64,000 bases of DNA from Sinohyriopsis cumingii (lineage: Eukaryota > Mollusca > Bivalvia > Unionida > Unionidae), in contig CM068842.1 in NCBI GenBank assembly GCA_028554795.2, positions 48,691,574 to 48,755,573 on the forward strand. The letters run 5' to 3'. Each line of letters starts with the position of its first letter. Position 1 is the stretch's first letter. The notes beneath the pieces are model-generated. The model searched no databases, was not told the DNA's origin, and worked only from the letters and a program-made list of their open reading frames with translations. Positions 22,523 through 35,600 of the stretch are shown one piece after another. The position numbers and the translations under genes are program-made.

Positions 22523-23775
22523 ATGGTAGCAACAGTAGATTTTCAATTACAATGGTATTAATGGATATCCTACATGTGCTGTACATATATGTGGGAAGAA
22601 AAGAAAAATAAAGGGGGGGGGGCTATTAGTTCTTTGCACATACTGCAAGCAACACATTGACATACGACAACTCGGTTCTGACCAGAATTCACTCAGAAAA
22701 TCCAGCAGAGAAGTTTCAACACCATGACCATCCAGTGAGTGTAGTGATGACGACATGATGAACACTAATGACACTTGCATTACCTTCAAACCCCTTTGAA
22801 CCCAACTGAATTTAAATTCAAATTGTAGTAATTACAACATTGTGTGACAATATTAAAAAAAGGGGAAATTTTGGGCATGTGGAAATTGGAGTCCCAGCTT
22901 GTGGAATTTCAGTCAGAGCTTGTGAGTTTATTAAAGTCAAAAACCCTGGGCCCATTGTCTAAAAAACGTTTTTCAGCACTGTGCTGCATCCATCAGTAGT
23001 CTGTTATTACTTGACACAATAAATGATAATGTGCACAATTTTCCATTTGATCAAAGACAATGTTGACAAGTTTTACAACAATCTGTACTACAGTTGCATT
23101 TGTTGAATAATCAAATGGTGCAATTTCCCATTGAATATTTTCTTTTAAGTCATTTGAAGGTTACCCATTTCTGGGATCTGCAATGCTTCAAGAATTTTGC
23201 TTCTTATACAAACTTGCCAATCATTGGCAACTTTGATCATGTTTTCATCCATTGTCATCTTCATCGTGCTTGACTTGCAAGGTAGAGACAAGCATCACAC
23301 TTATGACTACCTCAGGTACATCTCCCAATCTATTTGTATTGGCTGTCTGGTATCCATTAATACAACTGTAAACATTATTATTGAAAATACTACTACTATT
23401 TCAACTATTATACTATTACAACTGCTATTATTATTATTATTATTATTATCTAGCATTATTTCAATTCTATATGAGTTATTACACCTCAATATAATTGAAT
23501 TTTTAAAAAAAATTTTAAATTTATTTTACTATTTCAAATTTCTGACTTGATCATTCCATCTCTATCTCTCCCTATCAATTTCTACCATTAGAAGCATGAC
23601 AATCCCACAACTCTGTCCAAGCATTAGTCATTTCCTTATGATATAGGGCTTACTAGACTATTTTCACATGTTGCCAAGAATACGCAGTTAAAATCTGAGG
23701 TCATCTGCTGCTGAATGCACTTGATCTATTCTGACAGGGATTAATATTAAAAAATGAGTGTTCAAATGGATTTTG

Positions 23776-23966
23776 TTGGTGCTATTGTGGGCTTAATGTG
23801 GTTTTTCAACACAAGGTGGCTAGTATAACTGGTTGAGGAAGAACCCAGGAAAATCCCATGATGATCCACAGACAAACAGAGAGCTACTGGACACTCAAAC
23901 ACATGTGGACAGAGGTTAGATGGTAGTGATCTGCAATCGGCAAGACCAGTAGGCCACCAAGGGCCA
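23776..23966 (-). mobile_element. Degenerate SINE family 1 copy
   Basis: Carries the family's TGGGCTTAATGTGG, TCAACACAAGGTGGCTAGTA, GAGGAAGAACCCAGGAAAAT and GTGGACAGAGGTTAGATGG blocks in order. Strongly diverged; tRNA head only partly recognisable near AGTAGGCCACCAAGGGCC. Confidence 0.6.
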
Positions 23967-24230
23967 CTTGAAATGATTTAATGTCATGGACCAATGATGG
24001 ATTAGATCCATCTGGATACTAATGTCAATCAAAATAAATTTACAAATTAGCCAAGTGCAGCCCAATAATCAGACTGTATAATAAGCTGATCCCCCAGAAA
24101 GGATTATGATTTTAGAGTTATTCTACAGTTATGTCTGAGAATTAAAAAAAAGATGGAAAAATACTTGTTGTTCATATTAAAAGCTGCATCAATACATACA
24201 GTGGGATTTATGATTTTCATAAATTAGAGT

Positions 24231-24985
24231 AGTGATGGGAATCAGTCAGAATTTCATAATTGATAATCGGTTCCACTTAATCAACTGATAATTGATTATA
24301 ATTGATTACTAAGAGCAAATTTTCATGTTTGTGAGACAAATATATATTTGCTCAAGTGTTCAAAATTTTAACAAATGTACAGGAGTAATATCTACTAATG
24401 ACATGTATAGTTAAGCTGATAAAAATATTACCTATTGTGTTGTGTTTGTTCTACAATTTTATTAAATGAAAGCACTTTTTTATGGCTGAACAGTCTCGTG
24501 TAACTGAAATACTGCTGCAATCCCCCAAAATAATTTCATTCATATGTGATGTGTCTATAAGTTAATGTATAGAAGGATATGATTCTCTTGTTTGTTGTTA
24601 TTTACAAATACTATAACGGATTTAACATTTAAACTGAAACAAATCATCAAATGTTTAAAAATTTATTAACTCAACAATTTAACAGCTTAAATATGTAATC
24701 ATGACTTAAGTTCCTAATTGTGAAAGTCTGCACCTATAAAATAAGGTATGGTCTTATATTGGTAAGTTGAAGCAAATAAATAATTCAGATCAACTTTAGT
24801 GGATTGGGAGCCTATTTAGCTTCCCATCTGCACAAGAATTTTACTAACCTTTGTGTTTTGAATTCAACTAAAATGTAGTATTCCTTTACATACAATCAAT
24901 TATGGAGTTTCACAATTGATTATCTTATTATTTTGCTCAACCAGCTGATAATTGATTATAATCAAAAATTGGAACAACACTAAAT
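24231..24985. repeat. Pair of related TCAACTGATAATTGATT blocks
   Basis: TGATAATCGGTTCCACTTAA then ACTGATAATTGATTATAATT (about 24261-24310) recurs as CACAATTGATTATC then GCTGATAATTGATTATAATC (about 24910-24965), in the same orientation about 650 bp apart. This may mark an unclassified element or a local duplication. Positions 24990-26130 hold no gene I can support. Confidence 0.35.
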
Positions 24986-26133
24986 GAGACACCAGGCTAG
25001 TCAATGAAGGTACATGGATCATGCAATCCCTTAGGGCAAGTTTATTTGAGCATCCATTACTTGCACAGAACTATATAGTTTGTTCCTCACACCATTGTGA
25101 ACGATATCCATGTCTGACTAGCTCAGTAAAATTTCACTTCAGCATCATTAAATGTACTTAAAATTACTTAATTCATTTAGTGCATGAACTATATCAACAC
25201 CATTTGTATCAATAAACAGCATAACACTTGTCACTCAATAATGCTTAAAAAAGGTGGTCTGTTTTTGTCAAATTCTTCACTGCCACCATAACCTGTGGAA
25301 GAGTCAATTTGTTTATTAAGTATTTATCAGTTTACCTATTTAGCAATAATATAGTTGCCTCACTTTGATGTATCTGCAATATAAAAAACTGACTGTTCAA
25401 GAACTAAGGACAAACATGGTGGATTATTTCATTTTTGATAGCCAAGGCTCCAGTATGTTAACCCTATCAACACCTTGATGGATTAAGCAGATATTTGAGT
25501 GCTTTGTCTGAAAACATTTATTGGATTTCATGAGTTGACTCTCTTAGTATGAAATGCCAACTAACCAATAGAGTCTAACTGCGGTGCATTGTACATCAGC
25601 CAAAAATGGTGGAGGTAATTGACTTCAAAAGGATACTTTGTAAGTTTAACATTGAAAGTATGACTACGTACAAGAGAGAAGAAATTATAGGTGTATTTGA
25701 GTGAAAGGTAAATGTACAAACTCCGACCGGCAGTGGAAAATTGCTTATTTATGATTCCATTCAAGTTGTGTGCTCCCCTTGTCTCGATCATGTAGGAACA
25801 GTGTTCAAATTTAAACAACTTAATTTTGAAATTCACAGCTCCAAAGCAAATAAATATCTGCTCGATCCGCCAAGGTGTAGATAGGATTAACATATAGGAA
25901 CCTTGGCTAGAGAAGATGACTGCATGTATATAGACCGGTCTTTTTCATTATATATCGAATGAATGTGTTGCATCAAATATCAACATGAATTATGCTTAAA
26001 TCATTCGTGCACAAAACGAATTCGGTAATGTTATCTACACTACGAGACGATGACGTGAAAATTCAGTGTGAAACACGCGGATATCATTCGCGATGCCGTG
26101 TTGAACGAAATGTAGAGTGAGCTCAGTACTTAC

Positions 26134-26155
26134 AGATGGGTATATCAACCGCCAT
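26134..26155 (-). other. Possible divergent first exon (minus-strand ATGGCGG with GTAAGT donor)
   Basis: On the minus strand ATGGCGGTTGATATACCCAT runs into a consensus donor CT|GTAAGT. It lies about 0.5 kb from the ANKFY1 start in divergent orientation and within a locally CpG-richer patch (26020-26110). It could be the first exon of a minus-strand transcript. Its phase 1 end would create a stop on joining the exon at 13312, so a direct link is not supported. Confidence 0.25.
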
Positions 26156-26610
26156 ACAACACTCTTAAAAAAGTTCCACAGAAATGCATAAAACTGAAGT
26201 ATTAAACCCACGTTATGCCTATCCTAAATATGCATTCATTCCCATTATATCCATCATACCAGTGATCATACTATTGTCTTAAGTCAGGTGACAATGTAAA
26301 TATGGTGTACTGCAATGATCAGCTTCATTGTTTGCAATAATTGGTTTCTTTTGCGTAAATATATAAAATACAAATGGTCCATGCTAAATTTTATAAAATA
26401 GTTACTGTGTAACATCCTGACCACCTGCTGCTTTACATTTCATGAATGCTTATGCAGTGCAGTGACAATCGTTGAACATATGGCTATTTTATTTTTTAAG
26501 CAGGATTAAATATAGGTGGTCAAAAACGGTCGAATACACGGTTATTTCCGGAAAATGACGGGATCTCTAACAATATTATGAGAGTTAAAGTTGCTATAAC
26601 ATCTGAGTAT

Positions 26611-26660
26611 GGCCAATCAAAGGATAGAGGTCACATGACTTATTGGTTAAAATGGCGGAT
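26611..26660 (+). promoter_or_regulatory. Compact ANKFY1 promoter/initiator: CCAAT box, TCACATGA E-box, TISU-like start
   Basis: CCAAT occurs at 26613-26617. GGTCACATGAC at 26629-26639 contains TCACATGA, the kind of E-box bound by MiT/TFE factors (TFEB, MITF). AAAATGGCGGAT at 26649-26660 matches the YY1/TISU pattern (AANATGGCGG) in which a short-leader transcript starts just upstream of the ATG. The three sites lie within 50 bp. Function is inferred; transcription start is not shown by sequence alone. Confidence 0.5.
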
Positions 26661-26661
26661 G
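26652..26661 (+). CDS. ANKFY1: ANKFY1 exon 1, coding part (10 nt)
   Basis: ATGGCGGATG followed by donor GTAAAT at 26662. It codes Met-Ala-Asp plus the first base of Gly, which is completed by exon 2 to give MADGEVIKL, closely parallel to the vertebrate MAEEEV start. The ATGGCGG context and the in-phase join support this start, although the exon is only ten coding bases and is separated from exon 2 by a 9.6-kb intron. An RNA read is needed to prove the junction. Confidence 0.7.
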
Positions 26662-29600
26662 GTAAATATGTATCTTATTATAATTTTTGGAGAAAAATGA
26701 AATTTAAAAAAAATGTATAGATCATTTTACAACTTCGCCTATTAAGAATGTGCACAACTGATATTAAGTTGCCTTATTATAAGTCATTCAAACATAAGTT
26801 GATAAAATGTACAAATTTTAACGCATAAATGCACTTTCCCCACCCACATCTCACACAGCTCTATTGCAAAGTGACCCGCCCAGACTATTTGTAATTGATG
26901 TTCACTTTTTGTTGCGATCTTTTAAAAAGAGAAGACACAAACTACTCTCGAAAAGGAAAAGATAGACCATGTCGTATAATGTAAAGTATAACCCATATGA
27001 TTCTGTTGGCAGGGTAGACCTATCGGCAGAATATTCTCTTTGATATACAGATTACTTTTTTAAATTGTGTTTATGAGAGAAAAGAAACACACAATTCTGG
27101 TTATGCACACTATTACCGAATAACACTCTCTCCGATAGCAAGCATTAATTTGTTGTGTTTTTTTTTTTTTAAAGATAACGAGGCATTTGAAACTGAATAG
27201 TGTTTAAATAAGGGCCTGTGTTGGTGTGTAGATGATCTGAGAATGCGTTGCTGAAAAAATTACTTGCCTGTCAACGTTTAGATGTAGATAAATGATTCAT
27301 GATATAACATTCTGCCCCATGGTAATATATACAAATAAGTCAAAGCCAATGGAATGAAGTTAATGTGTTATACATTTTACTTTTAATTGTAAGTCATGTT
27401 CTGAAAATGTAATCATGTTTATATGCATATTATCTTTATTATTGTCTTATCAATAACTCAGTTATTAGTTCCTAAAATGTAAACAAATTATCTTAGCACA
27501 CACTAAAAATTCCTTCCTATGAAATGATGAAAAAGAATAAGCAAATTTATATTATAAGGCTTGTGCTAATATTGTGTTAGAATAGAATAATAATTTAGAA
27601 TTTTATTTTGTCTTCAGGAAACTTTGTCTCTTAGTCACATTATTATCATTGTCTTTGCATTTGTTTACTTTCTTAATATAGGAAACAATTATACACATTT
27701 AGCTATAATCATTATGCCTTTCGTAGCTGAAATGGTGCATTCAGCTGTATTGAATGGCATGGGGATTGGGAGTTTGTCTTGTTGATTCTGGTTTGATAAT
27801 TACTCCAAAGTTAACCATTGTTCATGGAAATATTTTTTAGACATGGTCCCAGGAAAAGTGGCTATACAAAAAATCACTTGCCCCAACTCAAATTAGCTTA
27901 CTGACAGGGTCATATTTTTGTTTGCTAAATATCATTTCATTTAAAGCAGGAGCCATAGTGGTACATTGGTGAGCATGCTGGACTCATGACCAAAAGTGTG
28001 CCAATGTGAATCCTACGGTTGGACTGGCCTGGGTCAGCTGCTGTGGTGCCCTTGAGCAAGGCACTTTACTTCAGTTGTCTCAGCACTAAATAAATTACTT
28101 TTGTTGCTGTGCTATAAAGCATCAAGGCAAACCAAAGCAATGTTTTCTCTATGTTCTTATGTAAACTGGGTGCTTAGTAGTTTCATTTTCTGGATGGTGC
28201 AGAAATGCCTACATTTCTTGGTCAGTATTGAAAATAAAAATTAATATTGGAGAGGTATTGGTACTTTTAAAGAAAATATTAATCAGTAATTAGTTCATGT
28301 CACACTACTGTGGATGTGTCACAGTTACAGAAAAGACTCACTCCTTATATCAATAGAATGTTTTACTGTCAAAACATACCCAAAATGAAATGTACCTGAG
28401 TGAAAATGTACTGCAATCAAAATATACCTATAAATGCAAAATGTACCCAAGTCAAAATGTACTAATGAGTCAAAATGTTACCATACCAAAATTTAACTGA
28501 TTTGTGTGTGTGTCATTAGCATTGTTAACGTTAGCTTTAAAAAAATTTCATTCATATTACTACGATGTCTGCAGTGTGGCAGTTTATAGTGAAGTCTAGC
28601 ACTGGGACATCATGCTGCAAACATGTAGCATGATTTCCCACCTAGTCACATTATCCTGACACCAGGCTGACCAGTCCTAACACTAACCTCTTAATGCTGA
28701 GCACCTAGCGAGGTAGCTGTTAGTACCATTTTTGTAAGTCTTTTGTATGATGCAGCCAGGGTTCGAACCCATGACCTCCAGCTTTCGAGGCGGATGCTGT
28801 AACCACTAGGCCACTGGAGCGGTCGAACTGATTTTTATGATTTAGCACAAAATAAAATATTTTATGCAGTTCACCCACCAAATTAAAAAATTATATTATC
28901 ACAGGGATAAAGGAAACTATGATAATTTGGGCCAATTAAGCAATAACCCAATGATTTATGCACCTGATCAGTTTGAATCATCAGTTATAATTTCCTTCTG
29001 AGTCTCTTTTTGTTAAATACTAGCGATTTTAATAAATAATATGAATATTTAGCCACATTCAAATCCATTTATTCCGACAAACTTTTATAGTAATTAAATC
29101 ATCTGAACTGGAAAAAATATGTTTACACACCTGCAGTCCACCCAAATTTATATAAATGTTTGGCTACTTTTGATTCCGAGCATTGATTACACAATGTTGT
29201 TAATATCATAATTTTCACTACATTCATAGCTGTGATCTTTTTCAAATTTTCATGCATTATGTGCTTTTGCATCTGTTTTTATGGAAGCCCTATGAAATGC
29301 TATTTTTACCATAATCAGATTTATCACTTTACCGACAAGTGAACTGGAATGAATGATGACTCACATGCAAAATCTCACCTAGATCCAATTAAATTGAAGG
29401 CACTTTCTCTGTTTTCTTTATTTTCAGTACTTTTTATCATGAACAGTTAATTGTCACAGTAACCAAGTTACTTATACATGATGTCAGTATTATAACTTTA
29501 CATATGCAATGCTTTGATCGCAACAAAGTGCACAGATTGACAATCATCTTACTATAGAGGCTATTGCAAGTTTTTACATAGCAGCCTGGTAGAGGATATA

Positions 29601-32600
29601 TAAGACAGATCTAATTCACAACTGATATTTCCAAAGTTATCTCATTTTCTCTATCCATCTATCTCTTTGTCTCTCTGTCTAGTAACTACCTACCTTCCTA
29701 GGGTTCATTTTTTAAACCCATACAGATAGATTTTATTTGCAAATTATATCTCTTACAATAATGTGTTATTCCAAATTAAATTTGTTAATGGGCTCTCAAT
29801 ATCAGTATAAATTGCACTTGCTAAGATGTTGTTTCATTATTCACGTTATCTTTTCTGCAGTGTTAAAAAAAAAAGAATCTAAAACCATCTATCCTATTCA
29901 CAACTTACTAAGAAGTGGTATCTACTGATGTATGTAACTTTCATCATATAAAAGTTAGCAAATGTCCAATATTGTGTTGGGTCTTGCTTTAGTTTGGGTA
30001 CATTTTGACTTAAGTGCATTTGACTTGAGTATGTTTTGACCTGCTTCCAACAGAACCACCAACTACAAATTTGAATTTAATTGATCAAAATAAAATGTAA
30101 TTATACCAGTTCCTTTAGGTTTGAAAAATATTGGAGTGTTTTATAAATTTCTAATCTCCTTGCTTAGCTTAATTGTCAAGTAAATGCATAACTACAACCC
30201 AATATATTTAATTATTGATTCATTAATGAGTAAGCATGAGCAGGGGTCAGTTGATTCTTATTCATAAAGGATAGATGAATGTTAATTATAGGTAACCAAT
30301 GAAATTCCCCATTCAGTGCAGTTAAGCAGAAGATCTTCATAAGGTCAAGGGAGATAATGGAACCCTAACAGTGGGCTGAATGTTAATAATACTGCAGTGC
30401 CTTTTCAAGAACTTTATAATGAAATACAGTATTATGTCAGCATGCTCAGGTTTACTATCAAGAAAATTACATCATACTTATGTTTGGAAAAGCCTAATGT
30501 TCTGCTCACTGGGAATATGGAAGGGTGCCATAGATATTCCTCAGCTGTCTTAGACTTGTATTAATTTGTGAATTTGTTTCTATGACACATATCTAGATTT
30601 TCAAACTTCAGAGTCATAAAGTTATAGTTGCAATCTCATCTTTCAAATGTTGATGGCAGTTTTGACTTTGGGCTGTTGAACATTGCTTCAAGGGGCTTGT
30701 GGTCAGTGATAAATTGGAAATTATGGCCATAGAGATATAAATGAAATTACTCACAGGCCCAATTTGTTTTTGACTTCTTTGAGTAATGTTCAGTATCAGT
30801 GTTCTGCTTCCATATGTAACAACTTGATTACTTTTACTCATAAACCAACATAACTGGCATCTACAGGTTAGTGCTGTTTGCTTGCTTGCATCAAAGTAGT
30901 TTATGACAGTGCCGCTTTTCAAGCTTTCCTTCACTTGATCAAATACATTGTGCTGGTGGCTTTGCTAATACCAGTATGTATCCTTTGAGTGAGTTTTCTC
31001 TGTGGCTCATTTGAATAGTCATGACTGACCCTGGAGGTTTCTCAGTGGCTCATTTGAGTAGTCATATTTGACCCCAGAATTTTCTCATTGGTTCATTTGA
31101 GTAGTCATGTATGACCCTAGAGTTATCTCAGAATATGGTTTATCTTTGTTGAATTCACATTTTGTGTAAGCATTTTGTTACATGCCAACAGGTATTGGAG
31201 TGTGGTATGCAGACATATTTTCAGCATGTTTTTTTTGTTTTCTAATTTCATGGTGTTTGTTTTTTGTAATCATATCATTATATGTTTTTTTATGTTATAG
31301 GTGTTGTCTAATGTTGTAAAGCGCTTAGAGCTTCAAAAGATTAGGCGCTGTACAAAGTCTTCATTTTATTATTATTTATTATATATCATGTTTTTCTTGA
31401 TTCTTCATATAAACAGTTATGTCATCACTGAGAATCTTGTATTGCCATCCAGTCCTTCTAAGGCCTTGCTGACTGCTGTTTGGATTACTTTTATTGCCAT
31501 CCAGTCCTTCTAAGGCCTTGCTAACTGCAGTTTGGATTACTTTTATCACCATCCAGTCCTTCTAAGGCCTTGCTAACTGCTGTTTGGATTACTTTTATTG
31601 CCATCCACTCCTTCTAAGGCCTTTCTAACTGCAGTTTGGATTACTTTTGTTGCCATCAAGTCCTTCTAAGGCCTTGCTAACTGCTGTTTGGATTACTTTT
31701 ATTGCCATCCAGTCCTTCTAAGGATTGCTAACTGCAGTTTGGATTAATTTCACTGTAGATGACGTCCCATATATAAGCTCTTTGTACATGTATCGTCAAA
31801 GTTGTTAGATATCTTGACTGTGGATTGACTCTGATGGAACACAGTTTTGTGTTATTTTGAACAGACAGTTGCTCCATATAGATCTAGTATCATGCCACTG
31901 ACAGTTGACATTGTGTGTCCTTCATGTTGGCTGCCTCTGAGTGTCCAGTGGAAATTAACTTGGTTACTGTTTTCTTGGCATGATATAGTCAGTTATGTGT
32001 TAAATGTTGCCATGTAAGAAAAACACAAACCATTATTAGTGGTCTCATGTCAACACAAATTTGGATTTCGGCATAGTGTGTCATTCATTTTACCTGCCCA
32101 GGTCAGCTTTGGTTAGCTGCCTCTGTGCCATGTGTCCATTGGAAAGGCATTTTGCTCCCATTTTCATTGCATGAGCTTGTGAATGATGTGTTAAAAGTGC
32201 CATTTAAAACAAAAACAAAACAAGCAAACAAAACACCAAACATATCATCCATGTTCACATCCTTATTTGGTATTTGCATGTTGAAACATATTCAGAATTA
32301 AGTGTGTTTCGTTGGTTTTGTTGCTGAGATATCCACTGAGTATGTCCCTCATCCTTTCAATAATATGTAATTCCTCAAGTCATTTGAGTTCCAGGGCTTG
32401 AATTGTAGCATTTTTTTATTAGCCCACAGGATCACCAAAATAAAATTTTCACTGATCCTGCTTAACTTTCACTGTTCCTTCTAAAATCAATCAGAACCAG
32501 TTTAGTATCTAGTTCAACATTTGTTCAGCAAAATAGATTCAAAACAATAACATCTCAATTTCACCAACAAGACTCATGAAAAGTTGAAAGTTGACGTTCA

Positions 32601-35600
32601 ATTTATGTATCTGATTCATTATTGGATCTTGGCGGACTGCCTGTTTCTTGGTCCATCAGCATGATGGCATTTCTTGGATTATAACCCTTGTTATCCTAGT
32701 GAACTCTTTTAAAATGATTTCACCATTTTAATTTCACAACACCCATTCAGCAGCAGCATATTGCACAGTTGGAGTCTGAATGAATTTCATCAGTCCCATA
32801 ATTTGTCTCCCACTTCCATGTTATGAACATCTCCACAGCTAAAAGAAAATTTAATTTCTACCATTTTGGTGGTAGCAGCACACCTTGCAAATACTTCCAC
32901 ATTAACATTTGTCACTGCGCACTGCATCATATGTTTATCAATAGTGATATAAATATTAAAACGTGTTGTTTGGTATATTACTGGATTATTCATTGAGTCG
33001 GCCAATGCAGCCATTTCCAGCCGGTCAGTTCAAGCCTGAGATCCTGTACCTGTTATATACAGTATAATAAGTAATGAAATCAGTGTTTTTTGGCTGGTTC
33101 CAAATATATCTGCACCACATTTCTTTTCATAAGGTCATTCCCATTATACACAGCAGTTGAGGTTTGGGGTTTTGTTCTTTTCTATACAGTAAAGAAGCAA
33201 CTATTTAGATTTCTATGCAGAAGCATGTTTAGTTTGTTGGTGATTTACTAATCTCATTGTGCTATACATGAAAGGTGGACAATTTTATATACATTTGTTG
33301 TAACAGCCTACATTACATATACTTTATAAAATTTCAGCATGTATGTATAAAACATTACGAAGTGTGAACAGCATAAATCCAGAATAATAAAAGCAGAAAT
33401 ATTTAAAGCTGAATGGTTGCTCTCTGGACCACTGTACTTACTTGGGTGCATGTGATGAATTGGTTTTCATTGAACATCATTAGATATGATGCACACTTAT
33501 ATAAAGTAATTAAGTCAGATAAAGTATTGATAATTTTTCACAGCATGTTACTTACACAGATTTATGTCATAATGTATCAGATTTTAACTGACTTACCATA
33601 TATTATATACTCATTAATAAGTTGATTCAGACTGCAAACAACAAATAGCCTTTAAGTTAGCTTTCATAGCATAATATGCCTGTAGAGCAGGGTCTGTGCT
33701 ATTTGGTCTACTGATTACTCCTGACAAACTGCAGAGACCCAGATCTGCTGGAACATTATGCAATGGCAGATCTGAGTCTATGCAGTTTGCAGTTTTACTT
33801 GACTTATAAGCAGTTATATATGGTACAGGAAGCTGGCTTTTTTCTCATAATCTTATTGCATACATATTTCTTGCTTCTTTCAAATGTTTGAATGTTGCAA
33901 GATATAAAATTCTTTATTTCTACTATATTCAATAATTACTTGCACTCTCAGAAATTGAGTCTATTCAAGGACTGCTATTTTCATGCAAATTTCTAAACAA
34001 ATTGCACCAAAAACTCAACCAAAATGTGCAAAAATCATGCATTATATTATTTTAATTTTACCTTTATTTTGATGTCAAATCCTGTCTCTATTCAAAATAT
34101 TTTTTTTATTATTTAAAATTCCTTGTATTTTTTTTGTTCTTGAATAGACTATGTGAAATGATTGTTTCACACATATACCTCTATTAATCCGCTTCAGGCA
34201 CTAACCCAAGGTTTGGTGTGGATGATCTACTAACCACGGTAACAAGTCCTACGAGCTCCTCTGGCAAGTGGATTTTTCTGTTATTGTTTACTTTGATATC
34301 TAATGACTTGTGATTTTTCTATATTGTATACTTTGATATCTAATTACTTGCATTATTTTTTTTCTTTCTTTCATTCTCCTTACTAGCATAGATTATGATA
34401 CTGCAAACAGTGGCATGGGAATATATTATTCTCTGTTGGCTGCCATCTTTATTTTGAAATACAGAGTAAGGATTCTTGCATGAACTAATTTCATTGTACT
34501 TTATCTGGAGATAACATTTATATGTATTTTTTTCTTCGTTTTTCAAATTCACTAGACAACGACTGATATTTTAGCAATGCATTGACAAAAGACAGTCCTT
34601 GTATATTAGTGGTCCACCAATTATATAGTTATATATGGACTCTATTTGGCTTAGGTTGTCCACTTTTGTAAAATGAACATTTCTGCTCAGTTTGAAATGA
34701 ACATTGTAACATAATATGACATCACTTTTTACCTAGGTATATCACAGTGCTATGAATTCTGGGATTGATTGGAACTAACATGACTTGGTTGTAATTTCAG
34801 TCTCTTTGAAAAACAAAAATATTTTTAGAATTGTTCTAATTACAGTAACAGTCCCATGATAGAAAATTACAAAGTCCACAATACCTTGCAATATCTTTAG
34901 CAATCTATAACCTGCCTTGATCATACATTTTTGGATATGGAAAACCATTTTGATATTAATAACTGTGTTTATGATAGAGAAATGGAATCACCAACATAAG
35001 CTTTTCTTTGTGTATTTGATAAGAGGTATCTGCAGTCTGTGCAAATCTCATTAATTGTTAAGAACTTTTTCAGCTATTTATGGACAGTAGGTGACAGGTT
35101 TCTTTTTCACATATTTTTCTATGCCTTGACCCTTACTTACAGACGTGTCGCTTATCCTGACCTACTGATTTTCAGAATTTTTACCCAAAAGTCTTATTTT
35201 AAAAAGGACCCTGACCCTTCCCAATACATGTTGATTAACAATAGCATTGCCTCTTTTATAGAAAGTAAAAGTGGTGCAGAAATTCCATGAGGAATGCACT
35301 ACAGTTATAGTATAAAAATCTATCCTTTTTCCATTTTCATCTTTTATGCTGATATCTACTTTGTTAATTTAATTAATACTAAATATCAGCATAAAATACA
35401 AGAAAGGAAACAAAGTATTAAGTAAATAGCACATGACAGTGGAGATGGCAATTCGTTTGTTAAGTTTTTGTAAATATATAGTTGTGAACACTGATCCAGA
35501 TTTTTATTCCTTTGGCATCTGATTTTCATTCCACTCGAGGTGGCAGGTCTGGATAACTATTCAGCTAGAGTACTGTAAGAAAATTCAAACTGATCAATGA

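Noticed and set aside
23197-23550. 117-codon Leu/Ile/Thr-rich frame resembling a membrane protein
   Set aside because: Low-complexity ATT/CTA-rich sequence; hydrophobicity follows from base composition.
32790-33014. 74-codon minus-strand frame starting MAALADSMNN, considered as a gag or host exon
   Set aside because: No recognisable domain, no splice sites that fit a neighbour, and no linked retrotransposon ends.
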